Assembly: GCA_024233115.1 (NCBI GenBank)
Contig: JACKQB010000001.1
Span: 124,001-188,000, forward strand
From: Akkermansiaceae bacterium
Lineage (GTDB): Bacteria > Verrucomicrobiota > Verrucomicrobiia > Verrucomicrobiales > Akkermansiaceae
Direction of reading: 5' to 3'
DNA: 64,000 nucleotides
Below, piece by piece: positions 17,993-27,374 of the stretch. Within the stretch, counting starts at the first letter, position 1. Each line of letters starts with the position of its first letter. The notes under the pieces were generated by a model. It ran no database searches. It saw nothing but the letters and a program-made list of their open reading frames with translations, and was not told where the DNA came from. The position numbers and the translations under genes were made by a program.

Positions 17993-18928
17993 ATGAAGCG
18001 TTTTCTCTATACTACGATGTTACTTAATTTTCTCGTGCTACTCGGCACGGGTTGTTTGCGCTTTTTCATTGCTTTTGACCTGCACCTGAGTCGGCTCCAT
18101 ATCATCTCAGGAGCATTGTTAGGCATTTGTATCCTTTTCCACTTGTTTGATAAATCAAGGAACCTACGGGCCATTCTTAAACCTCGCAATCATCCACGGG
18201 CATGGTTGACACCGCTCGTCGCCGCCATCGTCTGCTCCACAGTCTGGGCGGCGGCCTGGTATGGCGCGCCGGGCGTTTCCCACCTCATGTCGCTCAGCTA
18301 CGAGCAACGCAACCATGCTTCCATTTTCCGCTCACAGGATTCCGTGGCCTATCGTCATGATGACCGCCTTATCCGCACGACCAAGCTGACTTCCTCAGGG
18401 GCATCACTCGATCTCGAGTTACTCTGGAAATCAAATCCGAAAGGGGCCGCCGTGGCAATCTGGGCAGAAACCAAGTCAGGCACCATCATCGAAACCCTCT
18501 ACCTAACAAATTCCCTCAAATACAGCGAATTCCACAGGTGGGAAGGGAAGGACTCGCGCCGTGGAACCATCCTCCCCGTCTGGCGTCACCGCTACACGGA
18601 CGTCTGTGGTATTGACCCCGCAGGGACTACCGACCTCATCTCCCAGCCGACCATTAACCACCAATGGCTGCTCGACAATGCGCTGAACGAAGCCAAAGAA
18701 GCATTCATACTCTATGTGGAAATCAATCTCCCCGGTGACGGCAGCCCATCACTGATTTATGCGGCATCAATCGATCCGGAATCAACAAACCCTTACACTC
18801 TGTTGTCGCTTGTGGGGCATAGCGACGGCAGCGAAAAAGACGGTGAGTTGAACTACGATATTTCAACACTACCCAACAACTGCCAAATCGTAGAACGCAT
18901 TCTTGTAAACACTGTGTGGGCCAAATAA
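17993..18928 (+). CDS. Membrane-anchored protein, unknown function
   Basis: The 311-residue product has two N-terminal membrane helices (about 5-23 and 33-53, the second ending near the histidines of RLHIISG and FHLFD) and a third at about 68-86. It is followed by a soluble beta-rich domain of about 220 residues. The membrane part recalls DUF4405-type cytochrome-like anchors and the soluble part may be DUF2271-like, but both assignments are weak. It starts 18 nt after the FAD oxidoreductase stop codon and may be an electron-transfer or anchoring partner. Confidence 0.6.
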   Translation: MKRFLYTTMLLNFLVLLGTGCLRFFIAFDLHLSRLHIISGALLGICILFHLFDKSRNLRAILKPRNHPRAWLTPLVAAIVCSTVWAAAWYGAPGVSHLMSLSYEQRNHASIFRSQDSVAYRHDDRLIRTTKLTSSGASLDLELLWKSNPKGAAVAIWAETKSGTIIETLYLTNSLKYSEFHRWEGKDSRRGTILPVWRHRYTDVCGIDPAGTTDLISQPTINHQWLLDNALNEAKEAFILYVEINLPGDGSPSLIYAASIDPESTNPYTLLSLVGHSDGSEKDGELNYDISTLPNNCQIVERILVNTVWAK

Positions 18929-19033
18929 TTCGGTAAGCTGGAAATTATTTAGTTGGCGATGCCCCCTGATGAAATATCCTTCGTGACTACCACGTTTACA
19001 GTGGATACCAACAAAGCCAACACCATATAACCC

Positions 19034-20077
19034 ATGATACAACTAACAACCACCATTGCCATCGTTGCCACGGGCCTCATCGCTTTCGTTCAAGCGCATG
19101 AAGGTCATCATCACGCCCCCAAGGGAAAAGAGGTCACCGAAGTCCTCCACACCGGCAAAGGCGCATTCACCTATCAGACGGTTCCCGGCTTTGGCAAGCT
19201 GCCCGACGGCTCAAACCTTGGCCCTACACACGGTGGCGTTGTCATCGATAAAGCGGGCCTCATCTACGTCAGCACCAACGGCGACAAGGCAATGTGTGTC
19301 TTCAAACCCGACGGCACCTTCGTCAAGGCCATGACACCCTCCGTACAGGGCATCCATGGCATGCAGATCGCCAGCGAAGGCGACAAGGAATTCATCTATG
19401 GCGCACAACTGGGTGGTAACAAAGATCAAAACCTCCGCGCACTCAAGCTCGATCTGGATGGCAACATCATCATGACCATCCCTAACAAAGACACCGGCGA
19501 GATCCCGGGCGGACTTAACGGCATCACCGGCATCGCGGTGGCCCCCGATGGCTCGATCTTCGTCAGCATGGGCTACGGCTCCAACCTGATCCACAAATTC
19601 GACAAGGCCGGTAAAATCCTCAAGACCTTCGGCGGACGCGGTAAGGAGGAACAGAAATTCATCACCTGCCACGGTCTCGGCATCGACCTGCGCTTTGGCA
19701 AACCCCGGTTATTGGTATGCGACCGTGAAAAGCGTCGACTCGTCCACCTCGATCTCGATGGCAACTGGATCGGCGAACACGCCACCGGACTGCGCCGCCC
19801 CTGCGCGGTTTCCTTCCACGGCGACTACTGTGCCGTTGCCGAGCTCGAAGCACGCGTCGTCATCCTCGATAAAGAGGGAAAACCTGTCTCGCTGGTAGGC
19901 GACAACCCCAATAAAAAACAATGGGCCGGCTTCCAAGTCAAACCAGCCGACCAGAAACCAGGTATCTTCACAGCCCCTCACGGCCTGAGTTTTGACAAAG
20001 ACGGCAACCTCTACGTGCAGGACTGGAACGCCACCGGTCGGGTCAGCAAGCTGTTGCTGGTCAAATCGCCCGATTAA
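19034..20077 (+). CDS. NHL-repeat beta-propeller secreted protein
   Basis: The 347-residue product has a signal peptide (cleavage near QAHEG, about residue 21), a His-rich start (HEGHHHAP, possible metal binding) and a six-bladed propeller with NHL-like blades (GVVIDKAGLIYVSTNGDK, GIAVAPDGSIFVSMGYGS, HGLSFDKDGNLYVQDWNATG). NHL propellers bind ligands or act as scaffold enzymes, and no catalytic residues can be assigned. It lies alone, convergent with the GAF gene. Confidence 0.8.
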   Translation: MIQLTTTIAIVATGLIAFVQAHEGHHHAPKGKEVTEVLHTGKGAFTYQTVPGFGKLPDGSNLGPTHGGVVIDKAGLIYVSTNGDKAMCVFKPDGTFVKAMTPSVQGIHGMQIASEGDKEFIYGAQLGGNKDQNLRALKLDLDGNIIMTIPNKDTGEIPGGLNGITGIAVAPDGSIFVSMGYGSNLIHKFDKAGKILKTFGGRGKEEQKFITCHGLGIDLRFGKPRLLVCDREKRRLVHLDLDGNWIGEHATGLRRPCAVSFHGDYCAVAELEARVVILDKEGKPVSLVGDNPNKKQWAGFQVKPADQKPGIFTAPHGLSFDKDGNLYVQDWNATGRVSKLLLVKSPD

Positions 20078-20204
20078 AAAAGCAGACTGAAGCGGAATGT
20101 CTGGCAGGTGCCGCTGTGTCCTCCCGTAGTTACGGCGATGTCGCGGGCGGTGTGGCCGCAGGGGCACTGGGTGACATTAAAAGATGTTTCCAAGCCTTCT
20201 ACAG

Positions 20205-20687
20205 TCAGCCAGAAATTGATCGGATCGACCCCATCACTCTGCCCGCCAGGGCGGTGGCGTATTCAAGCTCGGCCATATCCGAGGCTTGGAATGAGTGGGT
20301 GATACCCGCTTGTCCGGCCGGGCTGGTGTGCACACAGGTAATGACGCCGATGATTTCGCCGTTGGAAATGACGGGGACGGCGATCATGGCATCGGTCTGG
20401 ATGCCGAGCTGCTGGTCGAGTCGGGAGCTGTGTTGGGGGTTGCGGTGAATGTGGTTTTCACAGAATGGCTGGCCGGAGGCGTGCACCATGCTGATGATGC
20501 CCTCGCTGAGGGGCTGTGAGTAGCTGCCGACAAATTTTCCAGCGTGGGGGCCGAATCCAAGCACCGGTACGAGGTGGTCGCCCTCGCTGAGCCACATCGC
20601 ACTGTTTTCACAATGAATGACACAGCATGACCGCTTGAGCACCTCTTGCAGGAGCGAGCGGGTGGCGTCGTCGATTTCCGGTATCAT
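20205..20687 (-). CDS. GAF-domain protein
   Basis: The 160-residue single-domain GAF protein has the GQPFCENHI and IAVPVISNGEIIGVITCVH blocks typical of the fold. GAF domains bind small ligands such as cyclic nucleotides or sense redox through Cys or haem; several Cys residues (CCVIHCEN near 20-28) may matter. It is last in a unit with a sigma factor and an 81-residue protein, so a signalling role is likely. A CHASE2 cyclase gene lies 3 kb away. Confidence 0.78.
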   Translation of the reverse strand: MIPEIDDATRSLLQEVLKRSCCVIHCENSAMWLSEGDHLVPVLGFGPHAGKFVGSYSQPLSEGIISMVHASGQPFCENHIHRNPQHSSRLDQQLGIQTDAMIAVPVISNGEIIGVITCVHTSPAGQAGITHSFQASDMAELEYATALAGRVMGSIRSISG

Positions 20688-20701
20688 GGGAGAGTCAGGG
20701 G

Positions 20702-20947
20702 TCAGGGATTTTGGGTGAGGAGGTCGGCGAGGGTTTTCATGGCGTTTTCGTTGGAAAGGAGCTCCCTGGAGATGTCGCGGCCTTCGTTCTCGGCGAGACG
20801 GCCGGCAGCAAGGGAGGCGAGTTTGTTGTGCAGCTCGGGGGTGACGGCATCGGTGGAGCGACCGCTTACCTCCGGCGCGAAGGCATTCATGAAATCGGAG
20901 ATGTCTTTAAAACTGGCCGTGGTGGGGGCGGGTGATTGCTTGTTCAT
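20702..20947 (-). CDS. Small helical protein, candidate sigma-factor regulator
   Basis: The 81-residue product (from the ATG at 20947; an alternative start at 20983 adds 12 residues) is helical, with LHNKLASLAAGRLAENEGRD and ISRELLSNENAMKTLADLL. The spacing of the helices resembles anti-sigma N-terminal domains, but no zinc ligands are present. It lies between a sigma factor and a GAF protein on the same strand, with 14 nt to the latter. The role is inferred from neighbours only. Confidence 0.6.
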   Translation of the reverse strand: MNKQSPAPTTASFKDISDFMNAFAPEVSGRSTDAVTPELHNKLASLAAGRLAENEGRDISRELLSNENAMKTLADLLTQNP

Positions 20948-21050
20948 CGTGTGGATAGTGGTTGGTTCACCTGATTGACGCATACCGGGAATGGGTATGC
21001 GGGAAATATGCGGATAATTGGATTTTTATTTGAATGGGAAAACGGACGGG

Positions 21051-21755
21051 TCACGACCGCGGGTTCTCCGTGGGGGCACCGACCAGAAACCCTGTCGACG
21101 ACCTGCAAAGGCTGAGGAAGTCCTCCCATTCAAGTTCGAGCCATGGGTCGGCGCGTTTGATCTCGGCCATGGTTTCCTCTTTGATGGTGGTCATCACCGA
21201 GGAAATGGCGCGGCTGACCTTGGATTGGCTCCATCCGAAAAGGGTGCCGACCAGCTCCTGGCGGACGCCATAAACCACAACCAGGCGCATCAGCACGAGA
21301 TGGAGTGGGTCACATTGGGTGAATGCGTATAACAGGGAATCGCGGATGAGGCCGACCAGCTGGTCGTGTTCGGGCTCCTCGGAATCTTCACCTGCCAGCA
21401 GGTCGAACTCATCGGCAGGTGGTGAATCGATGTTCCGGGTCGGCAGTTGCCCTTCGAACTTCTGGTGGCGTTTCAAGTCGATCAGGCGATTGATGGCGGC
21501 CCTGGTCAGAAACGCCCGTAGCTTTCCCTGGCCGTTGTATTTTTCGAGCAGGGGAGGTTTGCCTTTTTTGCCACCAAAGCAATCGGCCATTAAATCGGCC
21601 GTGATATCAGCGGCTTCGGTGGCACTGGCTCCGCGCTTCATGAGCACAGCATGCAGCCAACGCGTGGTTTCCTTGTTACCGATTTTTCCGCAAGCGGTTA
21701 CATCACCCTTTAGGGCTGCTGCGACCAGGTCGCAATCGTTTTGAAATTCTGCCAT
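21051..21755 (-). CDS. RNA polymerase sigma factor, sigma-70 family (ECF-like)
   Basis: This 234-residue sigma-like protein has a region 2 segment (LLEKYNGQGKLRAFLTRAAINRLIDLKRH), an acidic linker, and a C-terminal HTH (RQELVGTLFGWSQSKVSRAISS) corresponding to region 4. The divergence from classical ECF factors is clear and the N-terminal part is atypical. It precedes the 81-residue and GAF genes and follows FecR and outer-membrane genes on the same strand, so the cluster may be one regulated surface module. Confidence 0.8.
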   Translation of the reverse strand: MAEFQNDCDLVAAALKGDVTACGKIGNKETTRWLHAVLMKRGASATEAADITADLMADCFGGKKGKPPLLEKYNGQGKLRAFLTRAAINRLIDLKRHQKFEGQLPTRNIDSPPADEFDLLAGEDSEEPEHDQLVGLIRDSLLYAFTQCDPLHLVLMRLVVVYGVRQELVGTLFGWSQSKVSRAISSVMTTIKEETMAEIKRADPWLELEWEDFLSLCRSSTGFLVGAPTENPRS

Positions 21756-21787
21756 AGTGACGGGTGATAAGCAGCGTACGGATCCGA

Positions 21788-22705
21788 TCAGGGGGCGGTT
21801 ACTGGCAGGCCGGTGGATGGAGATGTTTGTGAACCACCGGTAGGGGTCGTCTGCCCGGCAGTTTCTTGCTCATAATACTCCTGCTGGTAATCATCATGAT
21901 GGTGGTCGTGGATGTCACGTTGTGTGTTGCGGTGCTCGGTGGCACTTGAGCCGGGGTGGCGCTCGATCTGGTTTTCACTGACAAGGATGCCCTTGCGCTT
22001 GAGTTGTTCCTGGGCCGCCACCGCTTTGGCGATGTGACGGCGCGCCTCGGGAGAAAGGGGGCCAAAGGTTTTGTTGCCGGCGAGGTGGGAGGTGGCGAGC
22101 AGACGTTTGAGGTCGACATCCACCGGCTTGGTGATGATTTCGCCATCGGGGCGCATGATGATCATTTGTCCGGCGGGGACTTTTACTTTTCTGGGACCTC
22201 CCCACAGACCACCTTTGGCACCTCCGGAAAGGCCTCCCTTGGCTCCTTTGTCGCCGATCTTAAGGGCGACGTTGCCTTCGAGCGTGATCAGTTTTACCCA
22301 CTTGCCCACATTGTATTCCATCAGCAAGGTGGTGCCGGTGATGGCGGCGGTGACGGTGGCCGTGCGGATGGTGGCACCTCCGGCACTCTTGGGCACTTGC
22401 AATAAAATCGAGCCCGAGTTCAGGTTGATGTCACGGCTGCCCCGGCGGAAACTGAACGTCGAGTTGGCTCCGAGACGGGTGATGGTTTGGTCCTGGAACA
22501 TCAGCTCGGCGCGTGAGCGTCGACCCGTCTGGACGGAGGTGTGACCGCTGATGCTGTCGCCCACCTTGGCCTGTCGACCCGATTTCTGGGGTTGATAGAT
22601 ACGGACATCGTTGACCTTGGTGGTCACCTTGGCTGACTGCAAGGTTTCAGCGTGAGCGCCAGCTACGGTGAGAAGGCTGGCTGCGAGCATTAAAGTGGTT
22701 TTCAT
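21788..22705 (-). CDS. FecR-domain secreted protein
   Basis: The 305-residue product has a signal peptide ending near AHA-ET (about residue 19) and a FecR domain (about 40-190: KVGDSISGHTSVQTGRRSRA, RLGANSTFSFR, SGSILLQVPKS, ITLEGNVAL). FecR domains are found in sigma regulators, but this one has no cytoplasmic part or membrane helix, so it is a periplasmic protein of the CHASE2-associated type. A GGAKGGLWGG insert and a His/Asp/Glu-rich tail (HDHHHDDY) are unusual. It lies between the sigma gene and the barrel gene. Confidence 0.85.
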   Translation of the reverse strand: MKTTLMLAASLLTVAGAHAETLQSAKVTTKVNDVRIYQPQKSGRQAKVGDSISGHTSVQTGRRSRAELMFQDQTITRLGANSTFSFRRGSRDINLNSGSILLQVPKSAGGATIRTATVTAAITGTTLLMEYNVGKWVKLITLEGNVALKIGDKGAKGGLSGGAKGGLWGGPRKVKVPAGQMIIMRPDGEIITKPVDVDLKRLLATSHLAGNKTFGPLSPEARRHIAKAVAAQEQLKRKGILVSENQIERHPGSSATEHRNTQRDIHDHHHDDYQQEYYEQETAGQTTPTGGSQTSPSTGLPVTAP

Positions 22706-22782
22706 GGCGTTGTAAATGATGGTTTGACGTGCTGGTAATCGGTATATGCACAGAGTGGGGGAGGGCGTTTTCTCCTGGTCAA

Positions 22783-23742
22783 TTAGAATGTCTTGGTGAA
22801 TCCGATGCCGATGCCTCCTTGCACGCTATCGTAGTCGGCCGCGCCGAACGGGAGGTTGGAGTCGTTTTCAACATAGGTGAACGAGGCGCTGAGACGTGTC
22901 GAATGGGAGAGCTGCCAGTAGAGTTCGGCACCTAACATGTGGTTGTAGTCTTCACGCCCTGCCTGGTCGTAATCATACAGCGACAGGTGGTAGTAGAACA
23001 CGGCACGCATTTTATCGCTGATCTGATAGGTGTAGCCGAGGTGGGCACTGTATTCGTTTTTTTCCAACCGGCTCGGGCTGGTGGAAATATCGTGGGCGAA
23101 ATCAAAAGCAAGGTAGGCAGTGTGCTTCGGCTGGCTGAGAAACACCTTGTGGGCCCCGGCGCGGATCCGGTGGGCGTCGTAAATGTCATTGCTGAACGAG
23201 CCTGCGGTGACCCGTGCATACTCGTAGCGGGCGAAAAACAGCATGTCGAAGAAGTCCGGTGTGATTTTCACCAGGCCGGCGCGTAAGTCAGTGCGTTCGA
23301 AGTCGAGGAAGCTCAAGGTGTCATATTGATAGAAATTCTGGCTACCTGTGACATCGGCAAAGAGATTGTTGCCGATCCGTGGTTTCCAGCTTGCCAGCAA
23401 GCGTGTCTGCCAGATGAAGCCGTCCTGCTCGCCGAGGCTGGCGCTGGCCAGGTTGTCGGTCCAGAAAAGGTGGGTGGAGAGATCGACGCGCAGCGGGTCG
23501 CGGCTGTCGTAACGCTTGAGGATCAGCTGGTCGCCCAGGTCGGAGTCGGCGGGGCTTGCAGGAGCAAATCGCTTTTGCTGGTTCAGGTCGATGTCACTGT
23601 ATTCATCAGGGTCATAGTCGCTGCCCAGAAAACGCTCAACGGGTGAGAGCGCGTCGATGGCGAACAGGGAAGTGGATGAACAGAGCAACGCGGGGAGGAT
23701 CAGGGCGCCTGGGAGCGCGCGCAGGTGGGTGATTTTTCGCAT
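22783..23742 (-). CDS. Outer-membrane beta-barrel protein
   Basis: The 319-residue product has a signal peptide (MRKITHLRALPGALILPALL...SLFA, about 29 residues) and alternating aromatic/polar strands (FFARYEYARVTAGSF, TRLSASFTYVENDSN), ending in the terminal aromatic FTKTF expected for BamA-inserted barrels. It looks like a porin-sized or smaller barrel; the substrate is unknown. It is divergent from the CHASE2 cyclase with 65 bp between, and precedes fecR on its own strand. Confidence 0.8.
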   Translation of the reverse strand: MRKITHLRALPGALILPALLCSSTSLFAIDALSPVERFLGSDYDPDEYSDIDLNQQKRFAPASPADSDLGDQLILKRYDSRDPLRVDLSTHLFWTDNLASASLGEQDGFIWQTRLLASWKPRIGNNLFADVTGSQNFYQYDTLSFLDFERTDLRAGLVKITPDFFDMLFFARYEYARVTAGSFSNDIYDAHRIRAGAHKVFLSQPKHTAYLAFDFAHDISTSPSRLEKNEYSAHLGYTYQISDKMRAVFYYHLSLYDYDQAGREDYNHMLGAELYWQLSHSTRLSASFTYVENDSNLPFGAADYDSVQGGIGIGFTKTF

Positions 23743-23807
23743 GGTAGGAATGTGGTTGTCATGGTTACATTACGTAACGTGCGTTAGGATACCCAAGTCG
23801 ACATGGC

Positions 23808-25931
23808 ATGACAAGCAAACAAGACAGCCCCAAAGAAACCTGGCTAAAAAGCGATGCCTGCAAGCGGATGGTGGCCGGCCTGGTGTGTGGGCTTTGCTTT
23901 GCAATGCTCTGGGTGATCCCGGTGACGGGAAAAGGCCTGGTGATGGTCATGCGGGAAATGCAGGACCATTGGGCGAGGACGGACCATCGACTGAAGCAGC
24001 GGCCCGACATGGTGCTGCTCGGTATTGATGCTGACAGCCTGGCACTGGACAGTATGCCGGATGAGGTGGTGGATGCGTCACCTGCACTCGTTGGCATGAA
24101 GCAAAAGTGGCCGTGGAGCAGGAAGGTGCATGCCGAGGTGATTGACCGCCTGGCGACGGCCGGAGCGAGGTTGATTGTAGTGGATGTAGTGCTCAGTGGC
24201 GACCTCGACGAAGAGGGGGATGCGGCTCTGGAGCGCGTGTTGGCAAAACACCGCGACAAGGTGGTGCTCGCCAGTGCGTTTCTACCCGGCGAAGACGGTG
24301 GCCAGGTGCGTGTGGTTGAGCCAAACGACAGGTTTTTGGGGCCATTGGACAACGAGACGGCATCCGGGTTTGTCAACTTCAGGCCTGATGTGGAGGATGG
24401 AATTGTGCGGCGCGCTGATTTCAGGATGACATACAGCGAAATGAACGGGGCCTATCCACACCCTGATGAACCGGTGTTTGATTCACTGGCTGCAGCGGCG
24501 GCAAAAAAAATAGGTGTGCATGTGCCGCCCGACCGCAAACGTTTCCAGATGGCGCTGGAGGGGCAGAATGCGTCCGCGATCTACCGGCCATCCAGCCTGC
24601 ATACCCTGTTTGTAAAAGAGGACTGGGACAGGAGATATCAAGGAGGTGCCTATTTTAAGGATAAAATCGTGTTTATCGGACCGACCACACCCTTGTTTCA
24701 AGACAGTCATGAAACGGTTGGCGGACATGTTTATGGAGTCCAGCTCCACATGCAGGTGCTTACCGCATTACGGGCGGATGCATGGTATCAGGAAGGTCTG
24801 TTAGGTGGTGGTGCAGAGTATTCCTTGCTTCTCTTTGCGGCTGGTTTGTGTGTGGCCATGCTTTGTGCCTTGCGGTGGAGCAGGACGTCGGTTTTGTTGC
24901 TTTGCGCGATTGTCTGTCTCGTGGTCTGGCTGGTGGTGGAGTATGTGGCAGTGCCGGTTGATGATATTTTGTTAGGGAGCGTTGCGGCGGTTTTCACCGC
25001 CCTGGGTGGTTTTGCCGGAGCCATTGTCTGGCAATCGATGACGGAACGTGCCCGGCGCCAGCAACTTCATCGCCAGCTCCAGCGATCCATGTCTCCCGAT
25101 GTGGCTGATGCCATTGTGCAGGCACCGGAGGGGTATTATCGGGCGGCTTCCGGCAACAGGCGCCAAGTCACCGTGCTTTTTGCCGACGTGCGCGACTTTA
25201 CCAACCGCTCCGAGCACCAGGACGCAGTGGAGCTGGTCAGTCAGCTGAACGAGTACCTGGGCCGTATGGTCGAGGTGATTTTTTCCCACGGCGGCACAGT
25301 GGATAAATTCATCGGCGATGCCATCATGGCGACCTGGGGAGCTCTGGGCGGTGGTGATCTGGCCAAACAAAACGGGGCGGCGGTGGCGGCGGCTCAAGAA
25401 ATGTTAGTCGCCTTGTCAGAACTCAATACCCGATGGCAAGATGAGGGCAAAAAACCATTCCGCATCGGGGTGGGTATCCATCACGGTGAGGCGATAGTCG
25501 GTGAAATAGGCTCCGACCAGCGGACCGATTTTACCGTTATCGGGGATACCGTCAACCTGGCTTCCCGGATCGAAGGCATGACCAAGGCGATGGGGGTCGA
25601 GCTGCTGGTCACTTCATCCGTGACCGCGCTGCTGCCCGGGCAACAAGATTGGTTAGGTGTCGGTGCGATCCGGGTGAAAGGCCGCGAGGAAGCGGTCGAA
25701 CTCCGTATTCCCAGGCGAGGTTCGGATACTGAACAAAGCCATTTCCAAAAATTCCTGGTCGAATTCCAACAAGGTGATTTCAGCCAGGCCGCTGACACAC
25801 TGGCCCTCCTCGACGCGGATGGCCCCTTCGCGGGTATGGTTATGTTTTACCAGAGCCAGCTTCGACACATCGACCGGAATCCGACGATTGCGGAAACCTG
25901 GGATGGTGTGCTTAGGATGGAAACAAAGTGA
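23808..25931 (+). CDS. CHASE2-domain adenylate/guanylate cyclase
   Basis: The 707-residue product has an N-terminal membrane helix (about 24-44), an extracytoplasmic CHASE2 sensor (about 55-325), a cluster of membrane helices (about 333-415) and a C-terminal class III nucleotide cyclase domain (about 450-640). Metal and substrate residues lie in VLFADVRDFTNRS (Asp460) and DKFIGDAIMATWGA, and the transition-state region in FTVIGDTVNLASRIEG. It should make cAMP or cGMP in response to an outside signal. A divergent FecR/barrel/sigma/GAF cluster lies next to it, the usual CHASE2 context. Confidence 0.92.
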   Translation: MTSKQDSPKETWLKSDACKRMVAGLVCGLCFAMLWVIPVTGKGLVMVMREMQDHWARTDHRLKQRPDMVLLGIDADSLALDSMPDEVVDASPALVGMKQKWPWSRKVHAEVIDRLATAGARLIVVDVVLSGDLDEEGDAALERVLAKHRDKVVLASAFLPGEDGGQVRVVEPNDRFLGPLDNETASGFVNFRPDVEDGIVRRADFRMTYSEMNGAYPHPDEPVFDSLAAAAAKKIGVHVPPDRKRFQMALEGQNASAIYRPSSLHTLFVKEDWDRRYQGGAYFKDKIVFIGPTTPLFQDSHETVGGHVYGVQLHMQVLTALRADAWYQEGLLGGGAEYSLLLFAAGLCVAMLCALRWSRTSVLLLCAIVCLVVWLVVEYVAVPVDDILLGSVAAVFTALGGFAGAIVWQSMTERARRQQLHRQLQRSMSPDVADAIVQAPEGYYRAASGNRRQVTVLFADVRDFTNRSEHQDAVELVSQLNEYLGRMVEVIFSHGGTVDKFIGDAIMATWGALGGGDLAKQNGAAVAAAQEMLVALSELNTRWQDEGKKPFRIGVGIHHGEAIVGEIGSDQRTDFTVIGDTVNLASRIEGMTKAMGVELLVTSSVTALLPGQQDWLGVGAIRVKGREEAVELRIPRRGSDTEQSHFQKFLVEFQQGDFSQAADTLALLDADGPFAGMVMFYQSQLRHIDRNPTIAETWDGVLRMETK

Positions 25932-25945
25932 GCATGCCCGGTTCC

Positions 25946-26353
25946 CTAGTTTGCCGGAAGCTCGCCCCGGCCCTCCAGGGATGTTCCCTGTCCTGGGTGG
26001 AGAGGGGGCAAAATCCCTCCCTCGGTGGGCAGCGTGCGGTCGTCGGGAAGCTTGGGCGCTTTATAATGCTTGGGGGCAAAAAACACGTAACGACGCGAGT
26101 CGAGGTGTCTGTCCCATGCGAGGGCACGGTCCGCACCGGTCGGCATCTTGCGCAGGTCTTTTGGCCGGACTTCGGCGACGGGCAATCGGCTGGGAATCAG
26201 ATTGGCCACCGATTTGACGGATTTCTTGGCGATCTTGGAAACACCTGAAGCATTGAAGTTGCCGCAGGATAGAAACAGCGAGCAGGAAATAAGGGTGAGG
26301 CTCATCGGGGCGATCCTCTTCAAGAGGGAGGGGGTGGGGTAGGAGTCTCTCAT
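25946..26353 (-). CDS. Putative lipoprotein, unknown function
   Basis: The 135-residue product carries a lipoprotein signal (SLTLISCSLFLSC then GN), with the lipidation Cys near residue 30. The start at 26353 gives a positively charged n-region (LLKR); a shorter start at 26305 is possible. The mature part is basic, with no recognised domain. It is convergent with the CHASE2 cyclase gene, only 15 nt apart. Confidence 0.65.
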   Translation of the reverse strand: MRDSYPTPSLLKRIAPMSLTLISCSLFLSCGNFNASGVSKIAKKSVKSVANLIPSRLPVAEVRPKDLRKMPTGADRALAWDRHLDSRRYVFFAPKHYKAPKLPDDRTLPTEGGILPPLHPGQGTSLEGRGELPAN

Positions 26354-26543
26354 AGGTATCAAGTATCAATAATTGCGCCCGAATGGCAGGCTTTATTATG
26401 TGACAGCATCGTCAGTCCCCGTGTTCAAAGAAAACGAAGATAGCAATCAGGGGTGTTTAATATTTAAGGTTGCCAAATTATTATGCAGTTGCAGGGTGAC
26501 GGGATTCTGGCGAATGGCAATCGGGTCACATATTTATTTTTAT

Positions 26544-27359
26544 TTACCAACCAAGGCAGCGGACGCTCATGCCGTTGTTCTTGCCAGAATGCTTCCAGGT
26601 GTGTGCCGATTGAATAAGCCCCTGGACGTATTCAATGGCATCTGGCACGGCTTTTTCCATGGAGTGTCCCAGCGCGAGACCGGCTGTGATGGCGGAGGAA
26701 AGGGTGCAGCCTGTTCCGTGGATGCCTCCGGGGATATTTGCATAAGGGTGCCTGAACGGGTGGGCTTCGCCCTGGTGCCAGAGCACGTCGAGTCGGTCGG
26801 AGTCGCCCGGAAGATGTCCCCCTTTCACAAGGCAGGAAACTTGAAATTGTCCGGCAATGTCACGCGCCGCCGTTTCGAGGTCGGCTTCGGTGGTGATTTT
26901 CCTGTTTAACAGAACTTCAGCCTCCGGGATGTTAGGTGTGACGAGTGCTGATAGGGGGAGTAGCCTGTTAGTCAGGATGCTGGATGTATCGCCATCGATG
27001 AGTGAGGCTCCCGTGGACGCGATCATCACGGGATCGACCACGATAGGGATGCCTCGTTTTTTGAGAGTTTCAGCCACCTCGGAGACGGCGATGATGCACA
27101 TGCGTGATGGCAGCAGTCCCGTCTTGGCTGCGCCGATGGGGTAGGTTTCCAGCAAGATATTCAGTTGGGCTTGCAACAGGGGGATCTCCACCGGTTCGAT
27201 CTGTCGGACCTCCAGAGGGGTTTCCGCCACAATGCTGGTGACGGCACTGAGTCCATGCACAGCAAAGCTCTGGAACGTCTTCAGATCGGCCTGAAGACCT
27301 GCGCCGCCGGAGCAATCCGATCCAGCGATGGTTAATGCGATGGGATGGGCGGTGGTCAT
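26544..27359 (-). CDS. thiD: Hydroxymethylpyrimidine/phosphomethylpyrimidine kinase
   Basis: ThiD phosphorylates HMP and HMP-phosphate in thiamine synthesis. The 271-residue product starts MTTAHPIALTIAGSDCSGGA, with the conserved GSDCSGGAGLQADLKTF substrate/ATP loop at about 13-29, VVDPVMIASTGASLI, the LVTPNIPEAEVLL block and the C-terminal HGTGCTLSSAITAGLA anion-hole motif. The ATG at 27359 is used; a GTG nine bases upstream is possible. There are no other thi genes and no TPP riboswitch upstream; it follows the VWA gene by 15 nt. Confidence 0.92.
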   Translation of the reverse strand: MTTAHPIALTIAGSDCSGGAGLQADLKTFQSFAVHGLSAVTSIVAETPLEVRQIEPVEIPLLQAQLNILLETYPIGAAKTGLLPSRMCIIAVSEVAETLKKRGIPIVVDPVMIASTGASLIDGDTSSILTNRLLPLSALVTPNIPEAEVLLNRKITTEADLETAARDIAGQFQVSCLVKGGHLPGDSDRLDVLWHQGEAHPFRHPYANIPGGIHGTGCTLSSAITAGLALGHSMEKAVPDAIEYVQGLIQSAHTWKHSGKNNGMSVRCLGW

Positions 27360-27374
27360 CGGCACCAAGATAAT

